Shown here one piece after another: positions 1 to 5,810 of a stretch of 20,977 nucleotides of DNA; position 1 is the first letter of the stretch; each line of letters starts with the position of its first letter. The stretch comes from a virus. The notes under the pieces were generated by a model. That model ran no database searches and had not been told where the DNA came from. It worked only from the letters and a program-made list of their open reading frames with translations. The translations under genes were made by a program, and so were the position numbers. Location of the stretch: IMG/VR virus record IMGVR_UViG_3300007276_000388, positions 1 through 20,977 of that record; one strand, written 5' to 3'.

Positions 1-41
1 CCGTGCTAGGCTTCCGGCTCCGAAACATGAAAGGGAAAAAG

Positions 42-266
42 ATGAAATACTTCTATGCAACTTTGATTGTGCTGGGGCTGGCTATAGCCGCGAACGCGAG
101 CGGCAAGCCTGCTGGCGTAGGCAAGGCCGATCACGTTGATGCGTGGCATGGCACTGGCGACAACCATCAGGGCAACAACTCGCCGGGTGATACAGCGTCT
201 GATCGTCACAACTTTGACGACGCAGCCGCTGGCGGCTCTGGCAAGAACCCACCTGCTGACGAGTAG
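42..266 (+). CDS. Small secreted protein, function unknown
   Basis: This is a 74-residue protein I do not recognise. It opens with MKYFYATLIVLGLAIAANA, a typical signal peptide: one Lys, a hydrophobic core of about 14 residues, and an A-N-A site before SGKP. The mature part is only about 55 residues, hydrophilic and rich in Gly, Asp, Asn and His (DHVDAWHGTGDNHQGNN), with no cysteine, so it looks disordered or metal-binding rather than enzymatic. The start at 42 is preferred because GGG at 33-35 sits six bases upstream; GTG 3 and ATG 27 are in frame but would bury the signal peptide. A strong terminator follows at once, so it ends a transcription unit. Its role (periplasmic effector, exclusion factor or host-derived gene) cannot be told from sequence. 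Confidence 0.6.
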   Translation: MKYFYATLIVLGLAIAANASGKPAGVGKADHVDAWHGTGDNHQGNNSPGDTASDRHNFDDAAAGGSGKNPPADE

Positions 267-281
267 CCTCAGGCTAAGATT

Positions 282-316
282 GGCCCCACTTCGGTGGGGT
301 CTTTCTTTTCTCTTTC
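282..316 (+). terminator. Rho-independent terminator with TTCG tetraloop
   Basis: The arms CCCCAC (284-289) and GTGGGG (294-299) form a perfect 6-bp stem closed by the stable TTCG loop. The stem extends by a G-T wobble (283/300) and a G-C pair (282/301). A pyrimidine tract with many T follows (302-316). This is the best transcription stop in the window. It lies 15 bases after the small secreted protein gene, so that gene and the downstream virion operon are probably transcribed separately. Confidence 0.85.
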
Positions 317-341
317 TAAAAAGTTTCATGAGACTTATACT
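313..341 (+). promoter_or_regulatory. Weak candidate promoter for the virion operon
   Basis: Because a terminator lies just upstream, the genes from 435 onward need a promoter between about 313 and 434. The best sigma70-like match is TATACT at 336-341 (5 of 6 to TATAAT), with a poor -35 TTTCTA at 313-318 (3 of 6) and 17-base spacing. The surrounding DNA is AT-rich. A phage-specific promoter or read-through past the terminator would explain the layout equally well. Confidence 0.2.
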
Positions 342-434
342 GACGGCGAGCAGCATCAGAGGCATGCCGACTGGGACGCTCACCCAGACGCTACACAGAC
401 TGTGTGCCTAAACCTTGTGTAGAAGGAACACGAA

Positions 435-644
435 ATGAGTAAGACCACTTTTTCCGGTCCAGTAAATCTTGGAACATTTGCAGTCGCAGACCTCCCAGCA
501 GCAGCAAGCCACACTGGCTGCGTGGCGTTTGCTTCAGACGCGCTGATCGCATCTGAGACAACGGGCAACGGAACTGGCAATCTTGTATTCTCCAATGGCA
601 CCATCTGGGTTCGTGTGGATACGGGCGTAGTAACTGGCGCATAA
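435..644 (+). CDS. Small phage virion-associated protein
   Basis: This 69-residue protein begins MSKTTFSGPV. Its C-terminal half has the pattern seen in short beta domains of phage virion proteins: GCVAFASDALI, then a Gly/Thr-rich turn, then LVFSNGTIWVRVDTG. The residues NGTIWVRV resemble the ending 'display value, then W' motif of many small phage decoration or fibre-base proteins. It is a complete gene with a ribosome site (AAGGA around 423-427) seven bases before ATG, and it is followed 10 bases later by the next small virion gene. It has no signal peptide, membrane segment or enzymatic motif. A role as a capsid decoration or structural accessory protein is inferred from the pattern and location only. 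Confidence 0.6.
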   Translation: MSKTTFSGPVNLGTFAVADLPAAASHTGCVAFASDALIASETTGNGTGNLVFSNGTIWVRVDTGVVTGA

Positions 645-654
645 GGAATGACCA

Positions 655-933
655 ATGAACTCGGATGTAAAATCTACGAGGGTCGCTGCTAGTGGTGCTA
701 TCTTCGCTGGCCCCGGTCGAGTGAAGAAAATTTGCTACCTTGCTGGCGCTGTTGCTGGAACACTCAGCATCCGCGACGGCGGTGGCTCAGGTGCAATCCT
801 TGCAACGGTTGATACTCCAGCCGACGCAACTGCAGCGAACACAGTTGAGATACCAGAAAATGGCTTGCGATGCGAAACCAGCGTTTACGTTGAGTTCGAT
901 CAGGCTGTAGCAGTCACTGTGTTCTACGGCTAA
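655..933 (+). CDS. Small beta-rich phage structural protein
   Basis: This 92-residue protein starts MNSDVKSTRVAASGAIFAGPGRVKK and ends with the beta-strand VAVTVFYG. I remember this arrangement from small conserved proteins in marine phage structural regions: V-K-S-T-R at the start, a central D-G-G-G-S-G turn, a strand before 'DTP', and a final VTVFYG. Their function is not established. Alternating hydrophobic residues predict a single beta-sandwich, suiting a capsid decoration or head-fibre protein. The ribosome site AAGGA (643-647) lies seven bases before this ATG; ATG 648 is out of frame. One cysteine pair (Cys27 and Cys73) is present. The gene continues the run of small virion genes. Confidence 0.65.
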   Translation: MNSDVKSTRVAASGAIFAGPGRVKKICYLAGAVAGTLSIRDGGGSGAILATVDTPADATAANTVEIPENGLRCETSVYVEFDQAVAVTVFYG

Positions 934-956
934 TTTAAGCCAAGAAAAGGATGAAG

Positions 957-1238
957 ATGATGAACCGAAGCAATATGTCGAAGCAGATGAGTGGCGGCGC
1001 TGGCCGCGCAAAGGGAACCGCAATGGCGGCTGACAAGTCCGCTGGGCGCTCGTCCGCTGCAGCAGGCGCAGGCAAGCGTGTGCAGGCCCGTACAGGCGCT
1101 GACAAGGGCATGGCAATGGCTGCCCAGAAGTCTGCTGGCCGAGGCTCTGACATGGGCCAGAAGATGCGTGGATATGCCAAGGGCGGCAGCATTGACGGCA
1201 TCGCTCAGCGTGGCAAGACCCGCGGGAAGATGTGCTGA
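957..1238 (+). CDS. Short basic Ala/Gly/Lys-rich protein with YAKGG tail
   Basis: This protein of about 93 residues is strongly basic, rich in Ala, Gly, Lys, Arg and Met, and likely disordered. It contains an internal duplication, GTAMAADKSAGRSS and GMAMAAQKSAGRGS, 31 residues apart. The C-terminus GYAKGGSIDGIAQRGKTRG is a tail I associate with small basic proteins of marine phages. The YAKGG core recurs in two larger virion proteins downstream. Its charge suggests contact with packaged DNA or with acidic partners, but this is inference. ATG 957 is chosen over ATG 951 because AGG at 948-950 would touch 951 and is six bases from 957; ATG 960 is also possible. The stop lies three bases before the next gene. 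Confidence 0.65.
   Translation: MMNRSNMSKQMSGGAGRAKGTAMAADKSAGRSSAAAGAGKRVQARTGADKGMAMAAQKSAGRGSDMGQKMRGYAKGGSIDGIAQRGKTRGKMC
1014..1148 (+). repeat. Internal duplication in the basic protein gene
   Basis: Bases 1014-1055 and 1107-1148 encode GTAMAADKSAGRSS and GMAMAAQKSAGRGS, 10 of 14 residues identical and 93 bases apart. The DNA copies have drifted, so the duplication is old. The Ala/Lys/Arg-rich unit probably defines the basic module of this protein. Confidence 0.6.
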
Positions 1239-1241
1239 TAG

Positions 1242-1910
1242 ATGGCAGTTGTAACACCAGACCTGTCGGAACTTTTTGAGGAAGCCTTTGAACGGGCCGG
1301 TCTCACGATGCGGTCTGGCTACGATCTAAAGACGGTGCGCCGAAGCCTCAACCTTCTTCAGCTTGAGTGGCAGAACCGTGGCCTGAACCTCTTCACGGTA
1401 GACAGCGGCACCCTCGCCTTGACGGCGGGGACTGCGTCTTACACGATGCCAGCGGACACGATTGATCTGATTGAGCATCAACTGCGTACAGGCACCGGAA
1501 CCAACCAAACAGATTACAACATGCGTCGGGCATCTGTCTCGACGTATGCGAAGCAGACAAACAAAAACTCTCAGGGCAGGCCGACCATGATTTACGTGGA
1601 TCGGCAGGCAAGTCAGGTTGATCTCTATCTCTGGCCAACCCCAGACAGCAGCACATATTCCATTGCTTACCACAGGCTGAAAGGAATTGACGGGCTTGTG
1701 AAGGGCATCGCTGGAAGCGCTGACATCCCTCCTCGCTTTGTTCCGGCGCTTGTCTCCGGGCTGGCCTACCACGTAGCGATGAAGAAGCCTGAGGCGCGGC
1801 AAATGATCCCCGTCCTCAAGCAGGAATATGAGCAGCAGTACAAGCTTGCGGCTGAAGAGGATCAAGACAGTTCATCTTGGATCATCAGCATGAGGGCAAA
1901 CACACCATGA
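1242..1910 (+). CDS. Head-tail joining protein, P22 gp4-like
   Basis: This 222-residue protein has the layout I know from the phage head-tail joining / packaged-DNA stabilisation family related to P22 gp4. An N-terminal helix (LSELFEEAFERAGLTMRSGY) is followed by a helical pair with SLNLLQLEWQNRGLNLFTVD, where the W-x-N-R-G segment is the family hallmark. Next come a beta segment TASYTMPADTIDL, the stretch QGRPTMIYVDRQ, VDLYLWPTPDS, and a C-terminal helical region (PPRFVPALVSGLAYHVAMKK). In P22, gp4 sits under the portal ring, stops leakage of DNA and forms the platform for tail assembly. The protein is complete and longer than P22 gp4 (166 residues), as is usual for the marine relatives. The following gene starts inside its stop codon (ATGA at 1907-1910). 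The assignment rests on remembered motifs. Confidence 0.75.
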   Translation: MAVVTPDLSELFEEAFERAGLTMRSGYDLKTVRRSLNLLQLEWQNRGLNLFTVDSGTLALTAGTASYTMPADTIDLIEHQLRTGTGTNQTDYNMRRASVSTYAKQTNKNSQGRPTMIYVDRQASQVDLYLWPTPDSSTYSIAYHRLKGIDGLVKGIAGSADIPPRFVPALVSGLAYHVAMKKPEARQMIPVLKQEYEQQYKLAAEEDQDSSSWIISMRANTP

Positions 1911-2758
1911 GCAGAGTTCTTTCCCTCCCACAGGCCGTGATGGATTATCGCCTCATTCAGGCGATGAACGAAATCCGCGGGAACTACAATGACGTTGTGG
2001 ATGTTATCTCCAAGGCGAAATCCCTAAACAAATTCGGAACAAACACAACCGTTGGAACTGACTACGAGACAGTGGCGCAGTTTCAGGGCGCGGTTGGGAA
2101 CGAAACCTTTGTTTCCACAAACCTGATCGACAGCGTGGTTTCGACCAGCGGCAGCGACACGCAGACGATACGAATAGAGGGCCACACCATTGACGGGTCC
2201 GGCAACCTGACGTTTGCCGGACAGGATGTAACGCTGACAGGAACGACCGAGGCGACACTTTCAACCCCGCTGGCGCGATGCAACCGGATGTTTATAAAGG
2301 CGTCCGGCACGTTCAACAGCCCACAGGCTGCGGCGGTCGGGACAATTAGCGCCTACGACAACACGGACGGCGTAGCGTCGGGCGTTCCCAATACGGCTGC
2401 GGCGACCAAGTGCATAATTGCGCCAACATTCGTGCAGTCGGAAAAATGCGCCACGTCGATCAGCGCGACAGATTATTGGCTTGTTACCGATGTTGAGGTT
2501 GGCATAGGTGACGCAGGCGGCTCGGCCAACCGTGTGACGTTCAGGATTGAGGCCCGTGACATTGTTAACGGGGGCGTTTGGCGTCCATTCGGGCGCAACA
2601 TTGTTGTCAACATAGGGCAGAACGGCGTGGCTTTTAGGTTCGAGCCTCTAGCCATCGTTCCCAAAAACCACGATGTTCGCGTTGTTGCGAAATCAAACAC
2701 AAGCACGGCAGAAGTTTTCGCTGAAATTCAGGGCTACTTGGCGCAGGTGATCGGATGA
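1907..2758 (+). CDS. Beta-rich phage structural protein (NKFGxNT family)
   Basis: This 283-residue protein has a helical start (QAVMDYRLIQAMNEIRGNYN) and then LNKFGTNTTVGTDYETVAQF. I remember that signature from a conserved marine phage structural family of unknown precise role. The rest is beta-rich: TQTIRIEGHTIDGSGN, VTLTGTTEATLSTP, FIKASGTF, VGTISAYDNTDGVASG, then YWLVTDVEVGIG and VTFRIEARDI. It ends with a strand-rich region carrying W and F. I infer a capsid or tail surface protein. ATG 1907 is chosen because it overlaps the previous stop as ATGA and has GAGGG at 1892-1896; the in-frame ATG 1877 would overlap that gene by 34 bases. No enzymatic motif is seen. Confidence 0.7.
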   Translation: MSRVLSLPQAVMDYRLIQAMNEIRGNYNDVVDVISKAKSLNKFGTNTTVGTDYETVAQFQGAVGNETFVSTNLIDSVVSTSGSDTQTIRIEGHTIDGSGNLTFAGQDVTLTGTTEATLSTPLARCNRMFIKASGTFNSPQAAAVGTISAYDNTDGVASGVPNTAAATKCIIAPTFVQSEKCATSISATDYWLVTDVEVGIGDAGGSANRVTFRIEARDIVNGGVWRPFGRNIVVNIGQNGVAFRFEPLAIVPKNHDVRVVAKSNTSTAEVFAEIQGYLAQVIG

Positions 2759-3060
2759 GCGCATTTGCAAAGGGCAAGAGGGCTTTTGGGTTCTGTGACA
2801 GAACGGGCTTCCGGTATCCGCTCAAGGACTTGGTCTACGAGATTGATAACGGGGTGCCGAACGGTCTGCGCGTCGGCAAGGATGTGGTTGATCCAGATCA
2901 TCCACAGAACCATCTTGACCGCGCAAGGACTGACGATCCTCAGTCGCTTGATGATCCGCGGCCAGACACAACAATCGAAAGTCTGTTTGGTTGGACGCCT
3001 GTCGGCAACTCAGCGAACTATCTCCAAGCGCTTACAGGTAGAGTTGGGGTCATCGTATGA
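2755..3060 (+). CDS. Conserved small phage protein, virion-associated
   Basis: This 101-residue protein has the core GFCDRTGFRYPLKDLVYEID, followed by GLRVGKDVVDPDHPQNHLDR. That layout (C-D-R-T/S-G-F, then Y-P-x-x-x-L, then V-x-x-x-D-x-x-x-x-H-P-Q) is familiar to me from small proteins encoded beside adaptor genes in marine podo- and myoviruses. A biochemical role is not known to me. Only one Cys is present, so it is not a classical zinc ribbon. The C-terminal part ESLFGWTPVGNSANYL may be a peptide that inserts into a neighbour. Both ends overlap neighbours by ATGA (2755-2758 and 3057-3060), which suggests tight co-translation with the adaptor downstream. Confidence 0.65.
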   Translation: MSAFAKGKRAFGFCDRTGFRYPLKDLVYEIDNGVPNGLRVGKDVVDPDHPQNHLDRARTDDPQSLDDPRPDTTIESLFGWTPVGNSANYLQALTGRVGVIV

Positions 3061-3683
3061 ACTACGCAGAACTGACGCAGCAACTTCAGGACAACCTTGA
3101 GACGGACGAGACGACATTTGTTGCGAACATCCCGAACTTTGTGCTGCGCGCTGAAGAGAATATTTTCCGCAGCGTCTATGTCCCGGAACTGCGCAGGAAT
3201 GCGTCAGGCACATTCACTGGCTCTGCCCGCTACTTGAGCAAGCCGAGCGATTACCTTTCCACCATTTCCGTATCCGTCAATGATGGGACTGATGAAGAGA
3301 TGATGCAGATGAAGGATATCAGCTTCATTTACGAGGCTTATCCGCAGAACGTAGAGGGCGTCCCAAAATACTATGCCCACTTCAATGATGACTGCTTCAT
3401 TGTCGGGCCTACCCCTGACAGCGGGTACGCGGCCACGATCCATTATTACTACGACCCCCCAAGCATTGTCACGGCCAGCACGTCTTGGCTTGGCGACAAC
3501 GCTGAGGGCGCTTTGCTTTATGCCTCAATGGTTGAAGGGTATCTCTTCTTGAAGGGTGACCCTGACCTGATGCAGGAATACCGCGCAAGCTATAAGCAAG
3601 CCTTGGACAACCTGACGGCCCTTGGCATGGTGCGCATACGCCGCGATGAGTACCGTGAAGGCAACATCAGGGCGGAGGTATAA
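3057..3683 (+). CDS. Head-tail adaptor, SU10-adaptor-like
   Basis: This 208-residue protein matches the phage head-tail adaptor family typified by phage SU10. The order of elements is NYAELTQQLQDNLETDETTF, then ANIPNFVLRAEENIFRSVYV at residues 23-42, and RYLSKPSDYLSTISVSV. Next come EAYPQNVEGVPKYYAHFNDD, FIVGPTPDSGYAATIHYYYD (113-132) and SWLGDNAEGALLYASMVEGY (143-162). It ends in a long helix around DLMQEYRASYKQALDNLTAL. The adaptor forms a ring below the portal and links it to the tail. All core motifs are present and the length is normal. It starts inside the stop of the upstream gene and ends five bases before the next start. This is one of the most secure assignments here. Confidence 0.85.
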   Translation: MNYAELTQQLQDNLETDETTFVANIPNFVLRAEENIFRSVYVPELRRNASGTFTGSARYLSKPSDYLSTISVSVNDGTDEEMMQMKDISFIYEAYPQNVEGVPKYYAHFNDDCFIVGPTPDSGYAATIHYYYDPPSIVTASTSWLGDNAEGALLYASMVEGYLFLKGDPDLMQEYRASYKQALDNLTALGMVRIRRDEYREGNIRAEV

Positions 3684-3688
3684 GTTAC

Positions 3689-3970
3689 ATGGAACTTGCA
3701 AAAGACTTCAGCGTCAACGTCTACACGGCGGAGCCTAACCGGGGACACTCTCCTGAGCAGATGGCAGAGATGTGCGCGAACAGCATCATGCATGTTTCGA
3801 AGACGGCTCACCCTGTCATTCACGAACAAGCGACTCAGTTCAAAAGCAGGATGCAGTCAGTCATTCTGGAGTACATGAAGAAATCGGTTAATTCTGACCG
3901 CACAACTGTGTACAATGCGCTGAAAGATGCGGGACATCCTGATCTCGCAGAAGCAATAAGGAAGCTGTAA
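3689..3970 (+). CDS. Conserved small helical phage protein
   Basis: This 93-residue, mainly helical protein has the order HSPEQMAEMCANSIMHVSKT, AHPVIHEQATQFKSRMQSV, ILEYMKKSVNSDRTTVYNAL, KDAGHPDLAEAIRKL. The ending S-D-R-T-T-(V/L)-Y-N, then D-A-G-H-P-x-L-A-x-x-I-R-x-L, is a signature I recall in small proteins beside adaptor genes in marine phages. Function is unknown. Both structure prediction by eye and position suggest a virion assembly partner or scaffold rather than an enzyme. It lies five bases downstream of the adaptor, and its last bases contain the ribosome site (AAGGAAG 3958-3964) for the next gene. Confidence 0.65.
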   Translation: MELAKDFSVNVYTAEPNRGHSPEQMAEMCANSIMHVSKTAHPVIHEQATQFKSRMQSVILEYMKKSVNSDRTTVYNALKDAGHPDLAEAIRKL

Positions 3971-3971
3971 C

Positions 3972-4412
3972 GTGGCAATCTCACAGGCCCTCACAACATC
4001 TTTCAAGAGCGAACTCCTTGCGGCCCAGCACGATTTTGGGTCTGGCGGTCACACGTTTAAGATGGCCTTGTACACGTCCTCGGCTGTCCTGAATGCGACC
4101 ACGACTGATTACACGGCTACGGCTGAGGTTGTCGGCACTGCTTATACGGCTGGGGGAGCGGCCCTAACAAACAACGGCATCTCTTCGTCCGGCACCACAG
4201 CGCTGGTAGACTGGGCAGACGAGACGTGGAGTGGATCGACAGTCACCGCAAGGGGTGCGCTGATCTACAACACGACAACAGGCGGGGGCGCTGGCACGAC
4301 AGAAAGTGTTTTGGTTCTCGACTTTGGTACGGACAAGTCATCCAGCGCAAGCGACTTCACCGTTCAGTTCCCCGTGGCAGACGCCACAAACGCAATCATC
4401 CGTATCGCTTAG
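3972..4412 (+). CDS. Beta-sandwich phage structural protein
   Basis: This 146-residue protein starts with GTG (MAISQALTTSFKSELLAAQ). It follows a conserved phage/prophage pattern: HDFGSGGHTFKMALYTSSA, TTDYTATAEVVGTAYTAGG, an SSGTTALVDWADETWSGST strand, then ARGALIYNTTT and VLVLDFGTDKSSSASDFTVQ, ending in ATNAIIRIA. I know this family from many phage genomes as an uncharacterised virion-region protein. Thr/Ala/Gly-rich strands suggest one jelly-roll or Ig-like domain that could decorate head or tail. GTG is the only sensible start: AAGGAAG sits seven bases upstream and the first residues are family-like. AGGAGG for the next gene begins directly at its stop. Confidence 0.7.
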   Translation: MAISQALTTSFKSELLAAQHDFGSGGHTFKMALYTSSAVLNATTTDYTATAEVVGTAYTAGGAALTNNGISSSGTTALVDWADETWSGSTVTARGALIYNTTTGGGAGTTESVLVLDFGTDKSSSASDFTVQFPVADATNAIIRIA

Positions 4413-4425
4413 GAGGCGAATTAAA

Positions 4426-4800
4426 ATGGCATTTATCGCAGACATCGTATTCGACAGCGGCTTGTCGTACATCACAACCAACGCTGACCGCGTTGATATC
4501 TGCAGCGCAGAGCCGACAACCTACACGCTGGCGACCGTGACCAACACGCTTGGCAACGAGACCACGATTACCACGACTGGCCCTGTAGATGCAGACACAG
4601 GCAGTGGCCGCCGCGCAGTCATCGACGCCATCACGTCAGGTACTGTCACAGGCACAGGCACGGCAGACTCTTGGGGCGTCAGCTACGTCACAGGCACAGC
4701 ACTTCTCGCTGCTGGTCAGCTTACTGGCTCACAGGCTGTCACAAACGGCAACACCTTCACTCTTGATGCAATCTCCATCTACATCAGAGACGCCACCTAA
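4426..4800 (+). CDS. Small beta-rich phage structural protein
   Basis: This 124-residue protein begins MAFIADIVFDSGLSYITTNA. It has DRVDICSAEPTTYTLATVT, TVTGTGTADSWGVSYVTGTA and a final AVTNGNTFTLDAISIYIRDA. I recall this arrangement as a common partner of the gene just upstream in marine phages; function is unknown but it is probably a virion surface protein. ATG 4426 is chosen because a perfect AGGAGG (4411-4416) lies nine bases upstream. An in-frame upstream ATG at 4306 would sit deep in the previous gene. There are no charged clusters, membrane segments or catalytic motifs. The gene ends 24 bases before the membrane pair. Confidence 0.7.
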   Translation: MAFIADIVFDSGLSYITTNADRVDICSAEPTTYTLATVTNTLGNETTITTTGPVDADTGSGRRAVIDAITSGTVTGTGTADSWGVSYVTGTALLAAGQLTGSQAVTNGNTFTLDAISIYIRDAT

Positions 4801-4824
4801 TTTCTGGAGCGAGGTGGATGGTAG

Positions 4825-5031
4825 ATGACCGTTGAAGACGTTGAGTTTGCGTTACTCAAGAGGTCTGTAGAAGACCTTCGTGATAGAACGCGGCATTTGC
4901 AAGATGGGGTTGAAGAACTGCGCAAGCAGGATCAATCTCGTCTTCGCTCTGCTGTTGTCGCGCTTGGGGGCATCCTTATCGGCACAATGACTTACTTGTG
5001 GAACGTCTTTACAAAGGGGCATATCCCATGA
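4825..5031 (+). CDS. Small coiled-coil membrane protein, holin/XhlA-like
   Basis: This 68-residue protein has a charged heptad-like helix (LLKRSVEDLRDRTRHLQDGV) and one membrane segment (SAVVALGGILIGTMTYLWNV), ending FTKGHIP. A cytoplasmic coiled coil followed by one C-terminal membrane helix is the layout of XhlA-type proteins and some single-pass holins, which permeabilise the inner membrane at lysis. The ribosome site GAGGTGG (4811-4817) is seven bases from ATG. The next gene starts inside its stop (ATGA 5028-5031) and also encodes a membrane-anchored protein, so the two probably act together. No endolysin is in the window, and a role in membrane attachment of a virion or assembly factor remains possible. 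Confidence 0.55.
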   Translation: MTVEDVEFALLKRSVEDLRDRTRHLQDGVEELRKQDQSRLRSAVVALGGILIGTMTYLWNVFTKGHIP

Positions 5032-5462
5032 GTAAGTATTGGGGAATTGCTTTAACAACCCTCTCCGGGTCACTTGCGTCTCTTGGCATTGGTGCCTTGA
5101 TTTTCACGTTTGCGGTAGACACGAGGCCACCCTTGATTGGTCTCAGCATTACCCCGCTGAACTCACCAATCTTTGAGGGTACGCGCCTTATAGGGCATGC
5201 GATACGTGAGAAGGTTCGCGATGACTGCCCAATCGTATCGGTGCGCAAGGCCACTCATATGGATACTGGCAAGGAATACGCGCTTGCGGGTCAGATATGG
5301 AGCGGTGGAGAAACTGGATCGACATCCATTGACGTTGTGTACGCCACAGAAAATCTCGCTGCTGGACAATACGTCTTGGAATACAAGATAAATTATCTCT
5401 GCCCTTGGGGGCAAACCTTCAGGTATGACGGTAGCATGTTCTTCGCAGTGGAGAGTGCATAA
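5028..5462 (+). CDS. Membrane-anchored protein with outside beta domain
   Basis: This 144-residue protein has an N-terminal membrane anchor, YWGIALTTLSGSLASLGIGA followed by LIFTFAV. A domain of about 110 residues follows (DTRPPLIGLSITPLNSPIFE onward), predicted outside the membrane. Two cysteines, in DDCPIVSV and YLCPWGQTF, could form a disulfide, which supports a periplasmic location. The strand pattern suggests an Ig-like fold. I recall similar anchored beta domains with a Cys and a late C-P-W-G-like motif in marine phage genomes, with no proven function. ATG 5028 is favoured over 4998 because it forms the ATGA overlap and has a GGGG-containing ribosome site. It may assist lysis (spanin-like) or alter the envelope of the infected cell; neither is demonstrated. 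Confidence 0.55.
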   Translation: MSKYWGIALTTLSGSLASLGIGALIFTFAVDTRPPLIGLSITPLNSPIFEGTRLIGHAIREKVRDDCPIVSVRKATHMDTGKEYALAGQIWSGGETGSTSIDVVYATENLAAGQYVLEYKINYLCPWGQTFRYDGSMFFAVESA

Positions 5463-5480
5463 AGACGAAAAGAGGCAATC

Positions 5481-5810
5481 ATGCCAGACTGGCGCATATA
5501 CTACGACGATAAAAGCACCTTTGACAGCGACCAAGGTTCGCCTGAAGATGCTCCGTCGCAGGGTTTCATTTGTGCTGTTGGCTGGGATGAGACTGGCAAG
5601 CGGTACATCATGCATGGCTGGGACCACTATAACTGGGACGATGATGTCGATCAGTGGTGGGGAATGTCCTATACCGGACTGTTCGACAGGCTTCTGAGAA
5701 ACAAAGTTAAAGCCTACAAGATGGGCCGCACGGTCTGTCGTCGGGATTGGGAGGAACTTATGATCCTCGCCAACAACGATCCTGACTTCCCTATCGGGGG
5801 TAAGTCATGA
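5481..5810 (+). CDS. Conserved Trp-rich phage protein, unknown function
   Basis: This 109-residue acidic protein is rich in Trp, Tyr and Asp. It has the order DWRIYYDDKSTFDSDQGSPE, APSQGFICAVGWDETGKRYI, HGWDHYNWDDDVDQWWGMSY, TGLFDRLLRNKVKAYKMGRT and finally WEELMILANNDPDFPIGG. The parts 'W-x-I-Y-Y-x-D-x-S-T-F', 'P-E-D-A-P', 'Y-N-W-D-D…WWG' and 'DPDFP' form a signature I have seen repeatedly in marine phage genomes without an assigned role. It is complete, with GAGG about eight bases ahead of ATG and an ATGA overlap with the next gene. Position between membrane proteins and receptor-contact proteins does not settle whether it is in the virion. Confidence 0.65.
   Translation: MPDWRIYYDDKSTFDSDQGSPEDAPSQGFICAVGWDETGKRYIMHGWDHYNWDDDVDQWWGMSYTGLFDRLLRNKVKAYKMGRTVCRRDWEELMILANNDPDFPIGGKS

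Noticed and set aside
318-422. Open frame reading FHETYTDGEQHQRHADWDAH… between terminator and first virion gene
   Set aside because: It looks protein-like, but there is no ATG or ribosome site and the only upstream GTG (294) lies in the terminator stem. It could be a gene remnant, not enough to annotate.
787-1865. Minus-strand open frames of 156 and 179 codons (787-1257 and 1326-1865)
   Set aside because: Both are antisense to well-supported + strand genes, have Cys/Arg/Ser-rich compositions typical of shadow frames, and resemble no family.
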